Below, piece by piece: positions 1-7,408 of a stretch of 25,858 nucleotides of DNA; position 1 is the first letter of the stretch; each line of letters begins with the position of its first letter. The DNA comes from an uncultured Prevotella sp. (GTDB lineage Bacteria > Bacteroidota > Bacteroidia > Bacteroidales > Bacteroidaceae). Position numbers and translations under genes: made by a program. The stretch spans positions 1 through 25,858 of the forward strand of contig USSF01000033.1 of NCBI GenBank assembly GCA_900557405.1. Reading direction: 5' to 3'. The notes beneath the pieces are model-generated. The model made no database searches, was not told the origin of the DNA, and saw only the letters and a list, made by a program, of their open reading frames with translations.

Positions 1-22
1 TGCGGGAGAGTAGGTAACCGCC
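1..22 (+). rRNA. rrf: 3' end of 5S rRNA (partial)
   Basis: The first 22 bases match the conserved 3' terminal part of bacterial 5S rRNA (GGGAGAGTAGG followed by a short stem strand ending CCGCC). The rest of the gene lies upstream of the window. A T-run and a strong hairpin terminator follow directly, as expected at the end of an rRNA operon. The call rests on the recognisable tail only, because the pairing 5' strand is not visible. Confidence 0.75.
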
Positions 23-55
23 TTTTTTCAGTCTCGAAGAAGAAACGAGAGATGA

Positions 56-94
56 AGTCCTCCGGAAGAGAAATCCTCCGGAGGACTTTTTTTG
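56..94 (+). terminator. Rho-independent terminator of the rRNA operon
   Basis: Perfect 11-bp inverted repeat (56-66 with 77-87, arm AGTCCTCCGGA) around a 10-base loop, followed by a run of T from 87. It lies just after the 5S tail on the plus strand and should end the rRNA operon transcript. A smaller TCTCG/CGAGA hairpin (32-36 with 46-50) precedes it. Confidence 0.85.
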
Positions 95-119
95 TTGTTT
101 TTTTTGGCTGGCATTATTT

Positions 120-255
120 TTCTAGAATTTCTAGTGTTTCTAGTTTTATCTGGAATTTCTAGAATTTCTAGTACTTCTAGTTCTTCTATTACTTCTAGTT
201 CTTCTATTACTTCTAGTTCTTCTATTACTTCTAGAACTTCTAGTTCTTCTAGCTT
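120..255. repeat. 9-bp-period TTCTAG tandem repeat array
   Basis: About fifteen consecutive units of the form TTCTAGnnn run from 120 to 255. One unit (147-156) is 10 bases and degenerate. The most regular part, 175-228, is three perfect copies of an 18-bp unit made of TTCTAGTTC plus TTCTATTAC. Because the period is a multiple of three, long open frames appear on both strands (an acidic LEV/IEE repeat on minus, a Ser/Thr-rich repeat on plus). They have no plausible start context or homology, so I treat them as by-products of the repeat. The array lies between two terminators, outside any gene. Confidence 0.85.
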
Positions 256-259
256 CATT

Positions 260-307
260 AAAAATCCCCTTCTTCATCTCGGAAGTGAGGTGGAGAAGGG
301 GATTTTT
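260..307. terminator. Strong bidirectional hairpin terminator
   Basis: A perfect 14-bp stem (260-273 with 294-307, arm AAAAATCCCCTTCT) extends inward with wobble pairs to about 21 bp, leaving a 6-base loop at 281-286. An A-run on one side and a T-run on the other make it usable in both directions. It lies between the plus-strand rRNA operon and the minus-strand dnaJ-like gene, so it probably serves both. Confidence 0.8.
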
Positions 308-392
308 ATAGCCAATGTAAATGTTTTTCAAGCCATTTTCTTTATTGTCAGAGAATTATGTCTGATTGGCGTTCTATAATATTTATTGTGTA

Positions 393-1079
393 TTATGCAT
401 TCCGCATTTGACTGAGCAGTTCCTTTTGTCTGTCTGACAGATGTGTAGGCAATTTGACATTATATGTTATAATCATATCGCCGAATGTTCCGTCGCCGCG
501 GTCATAGCCCTTTCCACGCAAACGGACTTTAGTGCCGTTCTGTGTTTCAGGTTTAACTTTGAGTTTGATTTTATTTCCATTGCCGAGCTGTAATAATATT
601 TCCCCACCGAGCAAAGCTGTGTATAGGTCAATATTAACATTTGCATTCATTTCGCCATTGTTTTGCCTCATACCGTTCCTACCATTGGAATGCATGCCGG
701 AACCATTGCCGAACAAATCCTTGAAGAAATCAGAAAAGCCACCACCGCCCCGGCTGAAGCCAGAGAAATCAAATCCTTCAAATGGTGAAGAGCCTGAGTT
801 ATAATAATATTCTCCTCCTCTGGAATTACTTCCAGTCCCACTAAAGGCGTCAGCGTCTTTCCAGTGCTCGCCATATTGATCGTATTTTTTCCTTTTCTCA
901 GGATCATTCAATACCTCATAAGCTTCGTTAAGAGCCTGGAATTTTGCCTTTGCTTTCGGGTCATCTGGGTGTAGGTCGGGATGGAATTGTTTTGCTCTCT
1001 TCAAATAGGCTTTCTTTACATCCTTCTGCGGAATATTTTTATCAACACCTAATATCTTGTAATAATCAATAAATGCCAT
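393..1079 (-). CDS. Short DnaJ/CbpA-type J-domain co-chaperone
   Basis: Predicted 228-residue co-chaperone that would stimulate the ATPase of DnaK (Hsp70) in the cytoplasm. Residues 1-70 are a J domain with the invariant HPD tripeptide (about 33-35) and the downstream [12 protein letters not shown] helix. Residues 75-140 are a Gly/Phe/Asn-rich linker, and residues 142-225 resemble one DnaJ C-terminal substrate-binding domain ([24 protein letters not shown]). There is no CxxCxGxG zinc finger and only one beta domain, so it is shorter than CbpA (about 300 residues) or DnaJ (about 380). An eight-base Shine-Dalgarno match seven bases before the ATG fixes the start. A weak -7-like box (TAACTTTA, 1098-1105 complement) is the only promoter candidate seen. 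The main dnaK-partner DnaJ is presumably elsewhere. Confidence 0.9.
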   Translation of the reverse strand: MAFIDYYKILGVDKNIPQKDVKKAYLKRAKQFHPDLHPDDPKAKAKFQALNEAYEVLNDPEKRKKYDQYGEHWKDADAFSGTGSNSRGGEYYYNSGSSPFEGFDFSGFSRGGGGFSDFFKDLFGNGSGMHSNGRNGMRQNNGEMNANVNIDLYTALLGGEILLQLGNGNKIKLKVKPETQNGTKVRLRGKGYDRGDGTFGDMIITYNVKLPTHLSDRQKELLSQMRNA

Positions 1080-1083
1080 AATG

Positions 1084-1091
1084 TCACCTCC
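1084..1091 (-). promoter_or_regulatory. Unusually strong Shine-Dalgarno site for the dnaJ-like gene
   Basis: On the minus strand GGAGGTGA lies seven bases before the ATG at 1079, an eight-base match to the canonical anti-Shine-Dalgarno sequence. Bacteroidetes genes generally lack such sites, and the other starts in this window mostly do too, so it stands out. It clearly identifies the start codon. Confidence 0.8.
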
Positions 1092-1164
1092 ATTCTTTAA
1101 AGTTAATCAATAAAGAATAGACAAAAAATGTGCCGAAATGTTTTATAATAGGTATTATATAAAT

Positions 1165-1197
1165 AAAAAAAGATATCTACTTTCGTAAATATCTTTT
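1165..1197 (-). terminator. Terminator of tRNA-Arg
   Basis: On the minus strand a 13-bp stem (1185-1197 with 1168-1180, one G-U pair) closes a GAAA tetraloop and is followed by seven T. It begins about a dozen bases after the tRNA 3' end, so the tRNA is probably transcribed alone and the dnaJ-like gene downstream needs its own promoter. Confidence 0.85.
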
Positions 1198-1208
1198 GTC
1201 TGCTTTTG

Positions 1209-1282
1209 TGACTCATGCAGGATTCAAACCTGCAACCTTCTGATCCGTAGTCAGATGCTCTATTCAGTTGAGCTAATGAGCC
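1209..1282 (-). tRNA. tRNA-Arg (anticodon ACG)
   Basis: The minus strand folds into a complete 74-base cloverleaf: acceptor GGCTCAT/ATGAGTC with one G-U pair, D stem GCTC/GAGC, anticodon stem TCTGA/TCAGA around loop CTACGGA, and T stem GCAGG/CCTGC with loop TTTGAAT. The anticodon is ACG (arginine, CGN codons). A34 would need conversion to inosine by TadA. The discriminator is A and no CCA is encoded, so the CCA-adding enzyme must supply it. It has its own promoter and terminator. Confidence 0.95.
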
Positions 1283-1300
1283 ATTGCTTAATTGCGAGTG

Positions 1301-1332
1301 CAAAGGTATGGATTTTATTTTATACGACCAAA
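1301..1332 (-). promoter_or_regulatory. Bacteroidetes promoter for tRNA-Arg
   Basis: Read on the minus strand: TTTG (1332-1329), a 20-base spacer, then TACCTTTG (1308-1301), a perfect TAnnTTTG -7 box. Transcription should start near 1294, about a dozen bases before the mature tRNA 5' end at 1282. Confidence 0.75.
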
Positions 1333-1542
1333 TGTTTTGGGAATTATTTGATGATTTTTTGTGATTTTTCTTGTTTCTGTCTTAAAATAGTGGATTTATT
1401 CATGGAAATTGTCTGTTTAAGGCCTTGAATGTCATTTTTGCGGCGGCTTTGTTTTCCTTGATGTTGTGACACCAGATTTATCAGATTATGATTTGTTCTT
1501 AAAAAATGCAATAATATGGGCGGTATTGCGTTATACTCTAAG

Positions 1543-3921
1543 ATGAAAAAGAAAAATGTTATCTTGACAATATTGTTGAGCCTCTTCAGTATTACGATGA
1601 TGGCTCAGACTTTTACGCTCCAGGGACGTGTTACGGACAGTAACAACAACCCCGTGGAACTTGCTACGGTGGCAGTTGCGAAGCAGGGTAGGGTGGCGAT
1701 GACCAACTTGAAGGGTGAATATTCTATTCAGTTACATTCGGCAGATAGTGTAGTGGTTCGTTTCTCCATGGTGGGATACAAGACCAAGACGCGAGTGCTG
1801 AGAAGGCCTCGCGGCAAGCAGACGCTTATTGTCCAGTTGTTTGATGACAATCAGATAGGCGAGGTGACAGTAGTAGGGCAGAAGCGCCAGACTGGCACAA
1901 CGGAGCAGCTTGATGTGAAGAACGCGCAGAATTCCCCCTCTGCCACGGGCAATGCCGTGGAGGAACTTATCCAGCAGCAGGCCGGAGTGTCGTCGCATAG
2001 TGAGTTGTCGTCGCAGTATAATGTGCGCGGCGGTAGTTTCGACGAGAACAGTGTATATATAAATGGTGTGGAAGTGTATCGTCCGTTCCTCGTCAGGAGC
2101 GGCCAGCAGGAAGGCTTGTCGATAATCAATTCCGACATGGTGAAGAGCATAGGCTTTTCTACCGGTGGTTTTGAGGCGAAATATGGCGACAAGATGTCCT
2201 CTGCGCTTGACATCACATACAAGCAGCCAAAGAAATTTGAGGCTAAGGTTACGGCGAGCATGCTTGGCGCTTCAGCTTATGTGGGTGTGAGCAACAAGAA
2301 ATTCTCGTGGAGCAACGGCCTGCGCTATAAGACCAACCGCTATTTGCTCGGTTCGCTTCAGACGAAGGGCGAGTATAATCCGAATTTCCTGGATTATCAG
2401 ACTTATCTCACGTATAAGCCGAACAAGCGCTGGACTTTGGAGCTGATGGGTGACATATCCGAGAATCATTATAATTTCGCTCCGTCAGACCGTGAGACGA
2501 ACTTCGGTACGATGGAGAACGTGAAGTCGTTCAAAGTCTATTTTGACGGTAAGGAGAGGGATTTGTTCCGCACGTATTTCGGGACGTTCAACATCACCCG
2601 CCATTTTACTGACAAGACCTCTCTCTCACTTATCGGTTCGGCATACAGCACCAATGAGCAGGAGAAATATACGATACAGGGCCAGTATTGGCTTACCCAG
2701 ACGGAGACGAGTGAGAATCTTGGTGTGGGAACATACATGGAGCATGCACGCAATTATCTGAAGGCAAACGTGAAGAGTCTGAAGCTCGCTTTCTCGCATA
2801 AGGCCAAGCGGCATGAGGTGCTTGCCGGTCTTGTGTATAAGATTGAGCATGTGGATGAATACAGCAAGGAATATGAGATGCGCGACTCCAGCGGATACAA
2901 TATCCCTCATACTGGTGCAGACATGAAGATGATATATTCTCTGAAAGCCCGCAACAAGCTTGATGCGAACCGCCTGGAGACCTATATCCAGGATACGTAT
3001 AAGTTCATGAGTGCCGGCCAGCACACGTTCTTCACCCTGAATTACGGTCTGCGTTTCAGTCATTGGAACTTCAACAAGGAGACAATCATCAGTCCGAGAA
3101 TTTCATTGAGCATCGTTCCTCCGTTCAATAATGACGTTACGTTCCGTTTCGCCACGGGCCTGTATTACCAGGCGCCTTTCTTCAAGGAGCTGCGTGACAC
3201 GACTACGGTGGACGGCACGACATACGCCACCCTCAACCGCAAGATAAAGAGCCAGCGCTCGATACATTTCATCGCGGCATACGATTATAAGTTCAAGATG
3301 AACGACCGTCCGTATAAGTTCACCGCCGAGGCCTATTACAAGGCGTTGGGCAATATCGTGCCGTATAGCGTGAACAATGTGAAGATTGTGTATGATGCCA
3401 GCCAGCAGTGCAGCGGTCATGCGATGGGTCTTGACCTGAAGCTGTATGGCGAGTTCGTGCCTGGCACGGATTCCTGGGTCAGTCTTTCGCTGATGGATAC
3501 CAAGATAAACCTGAAGGGCAGGAGCATCCCGATGCCTACCGACCAGCGCTATTCCTTGAACCTTTATTTCACTGACTATTTCCCGGGCACAGACAAATGG
3601 CGCATGTCCCTGAAGCTTTCGTTTGCCGACGGTTTGCCTTTCGGTCCGCCACACCGCGACCTTTCCACCATGCAGTTCCGTGCTCCGGCATACAAGCGTG
3701 CGGATATCGGAATGAGCTATTGCCTGTTTGACAGGGAGAAGAGCGAAAAGAAGAAGTCGGTGTTCAAAAACGTATGGTTGGGAGTTGACTGCTTGAATCT
3801 CTTCGGCATAAACAATGTGAATTCGTATTATTGGATAACGGATGTCACGAGCCAGCAGTATGCCATACCGAATTATCTGACGGGACGCCAGATAAATGCC
3901 CGTGTGTCGGTGGAGTTCTAA
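1543..3921 (+). CDS. TonB-dependent outer-membrane receptor with carboxypeptidase-like N-terminal domain
   Basis: Predicted 792-residue active-transport receptor of the outer membrane, powered by TonB-ExbBD; the ligand is unknown. Residues 1-22 form a signal peptide (MKKKNVILTILL, cleavage after MMAQ). Residues 25-100 form a CarboxypepD_reg-like beta-sandwich (LQGRVTDSNNNPVELATV, VGYKTKTRVL). A plug domain follows (about 105-225, with YNVRGGSFDENSVYINGVEVYRP), then a long beta barrel ending in aromatic residue Phe (ARVSVEF). Length and order fit the non-SusC TonB receptors of Bacteroidetes. I chose the ATG at 1543 over one 27 bases upstream because it places the lysine-rich n-region at the N terminus. 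No SusD or other partner is adjacent. A possible weak promoter lies near 1464-1495 (ATGATTTG as the -7 box). Confidence 0.93.
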   Translation: MKKKNVILTILLSLFSITMMAQTFTLQGRVTDSNNNPVELATVAVAKQGRVAMTNLKGEYSIQLHSADSVVVRFSMVGYKTKTRVLRRPRGKQTLIVQLFDDNQIGEVTVVGQKRQTGTTEQLDVKNAQNSPSATGNAVEELIQQQAGVSSHSELSSQYNVRGGSFDENSVYINGVEVYRPFLVRSGQQEGLSIINSDMVKSIGFSTGGFEAKYGDKMSSALDITYKQPKKFEAKVTASMLGASAYVGVSNKKFSWSNGLRYKTNRYLLGSLQTKGEYNPNFLDYQTYLTYKPNKRWTLELMGDISENHYNFAPSDRETNFGTMENVKSFKVYFDGKERDLFRTYFGTFNITRHFTDKTSLSLIGSAYSTNEQEKYTIQGQYWLTQTETSENLGVGTYMEHARNYLKANVKSLKLAFSHKAKRHEVLAGLVYKIEHVDEYSKEYEMRDSSGYNIPHTGADMKMIYSLKARNKLDANRLETYIQDTYKFMSAGQHTFFTLNYGLRFSHWNFNKETIISPRISLSIVPPFNNDVTFRFATGLYYQAPFFKELRDTTTVDGTTYATLNRKIKSQRSIHFIAAYDYKFKMNDRPYKFTAEAYYKALGNIVPYSVNNVKIVYDASQQCSGHAMGLDLKLYGEFVPGTDSWVSLSLMDTKINLKGRSIPMPTDQRYSLNLYFTDYFPGTDKWRMSLKLSFADGLPFGPPHRDLSTMQFRAPAYKRADIGMSYCLFDREKSEKKKSVFKNVWLGVDCLNLFGINNVNSYYWITDVTSQQYAIPNYLTGRQINARVSVEF

Positions 3922-3953
3922 GGATTTCTTTCGGAAACTCATAAAATACAGAG

Positions 3954-3987
3954 GGTATGTCGCACTACAATGCGACATGCCTTTTTT
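3954..3987 (+). terminator. Terminator after the TonB receptor
   Basis: An 11-bp stem with one G-U pair (3954-3964 with 3971-3981, arm GGTATGTCGCA) closes a six-base loop and is followed by six T. It is placed 32 bases after the receptor stop codon. Confidence 0.9.
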
Positions 3988-4081
3988 ATGTTGTGCAACA
4001 TATAAATGTGTGATTATGTAAGCGTAAGATATGAAAATCTTTCTTTTTATAAATAAAATGATATAAAAACTTGAAAAATGC

Positions 4082-4112
4082 TTGTTTGTTTAAATTATTC
4101 TATATATATTTG
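4082..4112 (+). promoter_or_regulatory. Bacteroidetes-type promoter in the receptor-TPR intergenic region
   Basis: TTG (4082-4084), a 20-base spacer and TATATTTG (4105-4112) fit the phylum consensus. The start point would be near 4119. No gene of normal size begins here, and the next strong hairpin is about 130 bases on, which suggests a small transcript. Confidence 0.55.
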
Positions 4113-4118
4113 CAACCA

Positions 4119-4290
4119 GATAAACTGATAAGTGAATTAGATTTAAGAATTTGACTAATGTTTTTCGCAGCCTGCTTCTGCTGTAATAGTAATGTGTTTC
4201 AGTATGAAAGGTGTGTGTTATATCATAGTGATGTGTGTTATTAAAGATAGGGCCTTTCCGCTGGTAAGTGGGAAGGCTTTATTGTTTTTA
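4119..4290 (+). ncRNA. Candidate small RNA (unverified)
   Basis: This segment lies between a consensus promoter (4082-4112) and a hairpin terminator (4248-4289) in a 530-base stretch without a normal gene, so it could be a transcript of about 170 bases. It contains a near repeat (GTGTGTTAT at 4212-4220 and 4232-4240). I do not recognise an RNA family. Alternative: a 47-codon hydrophobic open frame begins at ATG 4204 and runs to TAA at 4345-4347. It would overlap the terminator hairpin, so the RNA and peptide readings compete. Confidence 0.35.
4248..4289 (+). terminator. Hairpin terminator in the intergenic region
   Basis: A stem of about 13 bp including G-U pairs (4248-4261 with 4268-4281, core GCCTTTCCGC/GTGGGAAGGC) closes the six-base loop TGGTAA and is followed by TTGTTTTTA. 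It is the likely end of the candidate small transcript beginning near 4119. Confidence 0.7.
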
Positions 4291-4365
4291 TGCTGTGTGG
4301 CGCTTTTGGTGGGGGATACGTTAATGTTCTTGAATAAAGGGGCGTAAATGAAATAAATAATTGAA

Positions 4366-4444
4366 TTTAGAGTTAAGAGTTAAGAGTTGTCTGCCTGCGG
4401 CAGATTGAGAATTATACAATTAAGAGTTTAGAGTTAAAAATTAA
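4366..4444. repeat. AT-rich degenerate repeat with a small hairpin
   Basis: Variants of TTAAGAGTT and TTTAGAGTT recur on both sides of a small hairpin TCTGCC-TGC-GGCAGA (4390-4404). The block ends just before the TPR gene. It looks like a dispersed intergenic repeat rather than a coding or promoter element, but I cannot test its copy number. Confidence 0.5.
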
Positions 4445-4454
4445 AACTTTGATT

Positions 4455-5162
4455 ATGATATATAATAATGTAAGGAATATGAGGGTAAAGGTGGGGATGG
4501 CGATGGTTGCGTTGTTCCTGTTCTTGGGTGTAGAAACGGTAGGGGCGCAGTCTGTGGCGGCATTGCGCGACAGCCTCAGGGCTGCTACTGACAGGATGGA
4601 GTATGCTCCAGACTCCGTGGATCTGCGCCTGCGCAAGGCGAGCTATAATCTGCAGCTCGAGCAGTGGACGTATGCTCTTGATGAATACAACTATATCCTG
4701 CGCCGCAATCCCAATGAGGTGTCGGCCCTGTTTCATAGGGCTTACGTCAATGAGAAATTGCATCGCGACAACTTTGCGCGGCTTGATTATGAGAGTCTGC
4801 TTGCCATTGTTCCCGGGCATTTCGAGGGACAGCTCGGGCTGGCGCTCCTTAACCAGAAGATGCGCCGCTTCACTGATGCCCTCGACATGATAAACCGCCT
4901 CGTGAGCCAGTATCCCGACAGTGCTGTTGCCTATGCCGCCCGTGCAGGCATAGAGAAAGAGCAGGGCATGGTGTCGCTCTCGGTGTTTGATTATGAGGAA
5001 GCGGTGAGGCGCGATGCTGACAACCGTGAGTATAGGATAGACTATGTGGATGCCCTCTTGCAGGACAAAAAGAAAGACGAGGCGCGTCGTCAGCTCGACT
5101 GCCTCGTCAGAATGGGTGTTCCAAGAGCTTCGCTCCAGAAATTCTATAAGCGCTGCAAGTGA
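4455..5162 (+). CDS. Secreted tetratricopeptide-repeat protein
   Basis: Predicted exported protein of about 235 residues. A signal peptide covers roughly the first 30 residues (RVKVGMAMVALFLFLGV, cleavage after VGAQ). The rest is helical TPR-like repeats: around 50-80 (LEQWTYALDEYNYILRRNPN), 85-115 (NFARLDYESLLAIVPG), 120-150 (FTDALDMINRLVSQYPDS), 155-185 and 195-225 (KKDEARRQLDCLVRMG). TPRs usually scaffold protein complexes; the partner is unknown. No lipobox is seen, so it is probably periplasmic. ATG at 4455 and ATG at 4479 are both possible. The second keeps the signal peptide and has AAGGA almost touching it. The gene is convergent with the DUF3078 gene. Confidence 0.85.
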   Translation: MIYNNVRNMRVKVGMAMVALFLFLGVETVGAQSVAALRDSLRAATDRMEYAPDSVDLRLRKASYNLQLEQWTYALDEYNYILRRNPNEVSALFHRAYVNEKLHRDNFARLDYESLLAIVPGHFEGQLGLALLNQKMRRFTDALDMINRLVSQYPDSAVAYAARAGIEKEQGMVSLSVFDYEEAVRRDADNREYRIDYVDALLQDKKKDEARRQLDCLVRMGVPRASLQKFYKRCK

Positions 5163-5213
5163 TACCGCTGGTGTTTTCCAGATAAGTCCCTTGCGGCAAT
5201 GTCTTTTTCTTAG

Positions 5214-5245
5214 ACCCCAAATGTTCCCTAATGACTGATTGGGGT
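5214..5245. terminator. Weak hairpin between convergent genes
   Basis: A seven-bp stem ACCCCAA/TTGGGGT (5214-5220 with 5239-5245) lies in the 99-base gap between the convergent TPR and DUF3078 genes. No clean T-run follows on either strand, so terminator function is only suggested by position. Confidence 0.35.
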
Positions 5246-5261
5246 TAAATAGCTCTGCCGG

Positions 5262-6539
5262 TTAGAAAGAATATGCGAAACCGATCGACATGTATTCTTT
5301 CAGCTGCCAGTAGCCGTGGTCCTTGTCGCGCTTCGCTCCGTCGTCGAAGCGCGGATATATGAAGATGTTCGACGTGATGTATTTGTTGAACTGGAATGAG
5401 AGAGTGTTTTCCCATTCCACCTCGGCGCGCTCGTATGTGGTATATCCGTACAGGCGCGTTTTCCATTTTATCATGTCCGTGAAGGCCCATGTCAGGTCTA
5501 TCGTGCATTCCGAACCGAAGTCGTTCAGCGTATGTTCGCCCTCCTTCAGTCCGTATCTTGTGGCGAGGTCTTTTCGTCCCACGTATTTGAAGTTGTATGC
5601 GAGCGGAGCGAGGTGAATCGTTCCTGTCAGCCTCTTGTTGATCCATTCCACCGTGTAGTCCATACCGACAGAGAGGTTGAGGTTGAGAGGCGAGAAGATG
5701 TCTGAATAAACCTTCATGTCGTTGCTCTTGTATCCGCGCATGAACTGCGTGTAGGCGATGAGCTGCAGTGAGTAATACCAGCGCTTTGTGGCCTGCAGAC
5801 CCAGTTTTCCGGTGTATCTTATGAGGTCCTCCGAGGTTTTGAAGCTGTGGAGCGTGTCGCCGCGCGACGTCTGGAATCCGAGCTTCATTTCCAGTTTGTT
5901 GTCGAATCTCACCTTCTGCTTGTTGTTGTAGTTGGCCTGCATCGTTACGCTTGCCACCATGGAGTAGTTGCTCTCGCCGCCCTTGTACCAGTTTCCCGAC
6001 ACATAGTTCTGGAACATTTGCAGATAGTAGTCTCCGCTGTATTTCCAGAAGTTGGGCTTCTTCACCACGAGGTCAAACGGCATGTCGAAGTCGTTTTCTA
6101 TAGGCTTCTCCTCGGTTTTGGTGACGAACTGCACCTTGTCCTTTATCGGTGCATTCATCTCCTTGTGTATGGCCCCCGCCTTTTTCACTCGTTGCTCGCT
6201 TTTGGCCACGAGTTGCGGGTGGTTCAGGTATATGTTCATCATCGTCCGGTCTATCATGCTCTCGGTATCGTCGGCGTTTTCGTTGCCGAGCATCCGGTTT
6301 GCCACGGAGTGATAGAATGTAGTGGGCGAGAAGAGGCAGAAGGTTCTCGCATCCGTCGGGGTGTCGGCATCCACACGGATTGTGGTGTCGAGCTTCGCCT
6401 TGATGGCGGCGAGCGAGTCAGCATAGGCTTTCACTATCAGCGTGTCCTTCTGCTTGTGTCTGTTCCTTGCTGTGTGTTGCGCAGTGGCGGCGGATGCTAA
6501 TGCCAGGAATGCGATAAGTATGAAAAATCTTGTTCTCAT
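5262..6539 (-). CDS. DUF3078 outer-membrane protein
   Basis: Predicted 425-residue envelope protein. Signal peptide MRTRFFILIAFLALASAATAQ at residues 1-21, then a charged region of about 130 residues. From about 165 comes the DUF3078 domain with its WKYSGDYYLQMFQNYVSGNW opening, the KGGESN segment, and many alternating-hydrophobic strands. The protein ends in phenylalanine (IGFAYSF), as outer-membrane barrels do. The family is common in Bacteroidetes and has no defined biochemical role. I chose the ATG at 6539 because the longer frame adds 12 residues before an otherwise standard signal peptide. A terminator separates it from the upstream DUF1573 gene, so it probably has its own promoter. Confidence 0.88.
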   Translation of the reverse strand: MRTRFFILIAFLALASAATAQHTARNRHKQKDTLIVKAYADSLAAIKAKLDTTIRVDADTPTDARTFCLFSPTTFYHSVANRMLGNENADDTESMIDRTMMNIYLNHPQLVAKSEQRVKKAGAIHKEMNAPIKDKVQFVTKTEEKPIENDFDMPFDLVVKKPNFWKYSGDYYLQMFQNYVSGNWYKGGESNYSMVASVTMQANYNNKQKVRFDNKLEMKLGFQTSRGDTLHSFKTSEDLIRYTGKLGLQATKRWYYSLQLIAYTQFMRGYKSNDMKVYSDIFSPLNLNLSVGMDYTVEWINKRLTGTIHLAPLAYNFKYVGRKDLATRYGLKEGEHTLNDFGSECTIDLTWAFTDMIKWKTRLYGYTTYERAEVEWENTLSFQFNKYITSNIFIYPRFDDGAKRDKDHGYWQLKEYMSIGFAYSF

Positions 6540-6551
6540 TGTATATGGGGC

Positions 6552-6593
6552 AAAAACAGACCCCGATTCTGTCATTGTTTGAGAAACGGGGTC
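6552..6593 (-). terminator. Terminator between the DUF1573 and DUF3078 genes
   Basis: On the minus strand a seven-bp G/C stem (6587-6593 with 6559-6565, GACCCCG/CGGGGTC) is followed by TCTGTTTTTG. It would end the DUF1573 transcript about 70 bases after its stop. A second eight-bp hairpin, CTTTATGA/TCATAAAG (6615-6622 with 6640-6647), lies between this and the DUF1573 stop. Confidence 0.65.
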
Positions 6594-6662
6594 CTGGTTA
6601 TTGTTTGTTCATTTCTTTATGAGTGGCGGTTGTGCCTCGTCATAAAGGGGAGTTGTGTGTGA

Positions 6663-7055
6663 TTACTTTCCTTGTGGCACGGTCATGTCGCCCTCCACGT
6701 AGAGTCTTACCACTTCGGGTGTGCCGTTTGTCCTCACGGTGATGCTCTTCTTGAAGTGGCCTTCAAACTTTCCCTTGCCGTTGTAAGTCACTTTCAGCGT
6801 GCCGCTCTCGCCTGGTGCGATAGGCTTCTTGGTGTACGTCGGCACAGTGCATCCGCAGCTTGCCACGGCCTGGTTGATGATAAGCGGAGCGTCTCCTGTG
6901 TTCTTGAAAGTGAAGGTACAAGTCTGTATCTGGCTTTCGGCGAATGTGCCGAAGTTCCATGTTGTCTTGTCAAATGCAATCTGTGCCTGCTTCTGGGCGA
7001 AGGCACCGGTGATTACTGCGAAGAGCAGCATTGTCACCATCATAATCTTTTTCAT
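6663..7055 (-). CDS. DUF1573 secreted protein
   Basis: Small exported protein of 130 residues: signal peptide MKKIMMVTMLLFAVITGAFAQ followed by one DUF1573 domain, an Ig-like beta-sandwich. Visible family marks are FDKTTWNFGTF, the CTFTFKNTGDAPLII strand, the ASCGCTVP cysteine motif (about 66-73) and PGESGTLKVTYNGKGKFEGHFKKSI. The family is abundant in Bacteroidetes, often beside envelope genes, with no firmly known function. A -7 box CAAAGTTA (plus-strand 7133-7140) lies about 80 bases upstream, giving a leader of about 70 bases. Divergent from the OmpA-like gene across a 441-base gap. Confidence 0.92.
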   Translation of the reverse strand: MKKIMMVTMLLFAVITGAFAQKQAQIAFDKTTWNFGTFAESQIQTCTFTFKNTGDAPLIINQAVASCGCTVPTYTKKPIAPGESGTLKVTYNGKGKFEGHFKKSITVRTNGTPEVVRLYVEGDMTVPQGK

Positions 7056-7132
7056 CGTCGTATAAATTAATTAAACGTTCTGTCAATGTCAGTCTATCCT
7101 CTGGTCCATGGCCTTCGGATATAAATTCCCTG

Positions 7133-7140
7133 CAAAGTTA
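7133..7140 (-). promoter_or_regulatory. Likely -7 box for the DUF1573 gene
   Basis: On the minus strand the sequence reads TAACTTTG, a perfect TAnnTTTG element. No clear TTTG lies 19-21 bases upstream, so this is half a promoter. The start would be near 7126. Confidence 0.45.
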
Positions 7141-7407
7141 GTCTATCTTTTTGTAACTGCATAATAGTCAGACTTAATTTTTGTAAAATTAACGACAGAG
7201 GGCATGGATGGGACCGTTTATTAGAAATTTACGGTTTATGTCTTGCATTAACAAATATGCTGTTTGTAGATGTTAAAACATAAAGGAAATAGATGCGTAT
7301 AATATTTTTATGGCTTTTGTCATATACATGTGTTGTTGCCTGAATTCTGTAGAATTTCAGTCTGACGGCAGTGAAGGGGGCTTTTTAATTATTTTTTGTA
7401 GCATAAT
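7141..7407. other. Non-coding stretch between divergent genes
   Basis: This AT-rich stretch lies between the promoters of the divergent DUF1573 and OmpA-like genes. I see no gene. It contains a TTAATTTT/AAAATTAA-type hairpin near 7174-7193 and a GAATTCTGTAGAATTTC dyad near 7341-7357. Neither is clearly regulatory. Confidence 0.5.
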
Positions 7408-7408
7408 T

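Noticed and set aside
175..228. Possible CRISPR array from regularly repeated units
   Set aside because: The units are directly adjacent with a 9/18-bp period and no unique spacers, and no cas genes are present.
28..331. Open frames across the TTCTAG array on both strands (acidic LEV/IEE and Arg/Ser-rich repeats)
   Set aside because: The repeat period is a multiple of three, so open frames arise automatically. They run through two terminator hairpins and have no start signals or homology.
3103..3978. 291-codon minus-strand open frame antisense to the TonB receptor
   Set aside because: It lies within a well-supported receptor gene, has no recognisable domain, and extends across the receptor's terminator; it is a codon-bias shadow.
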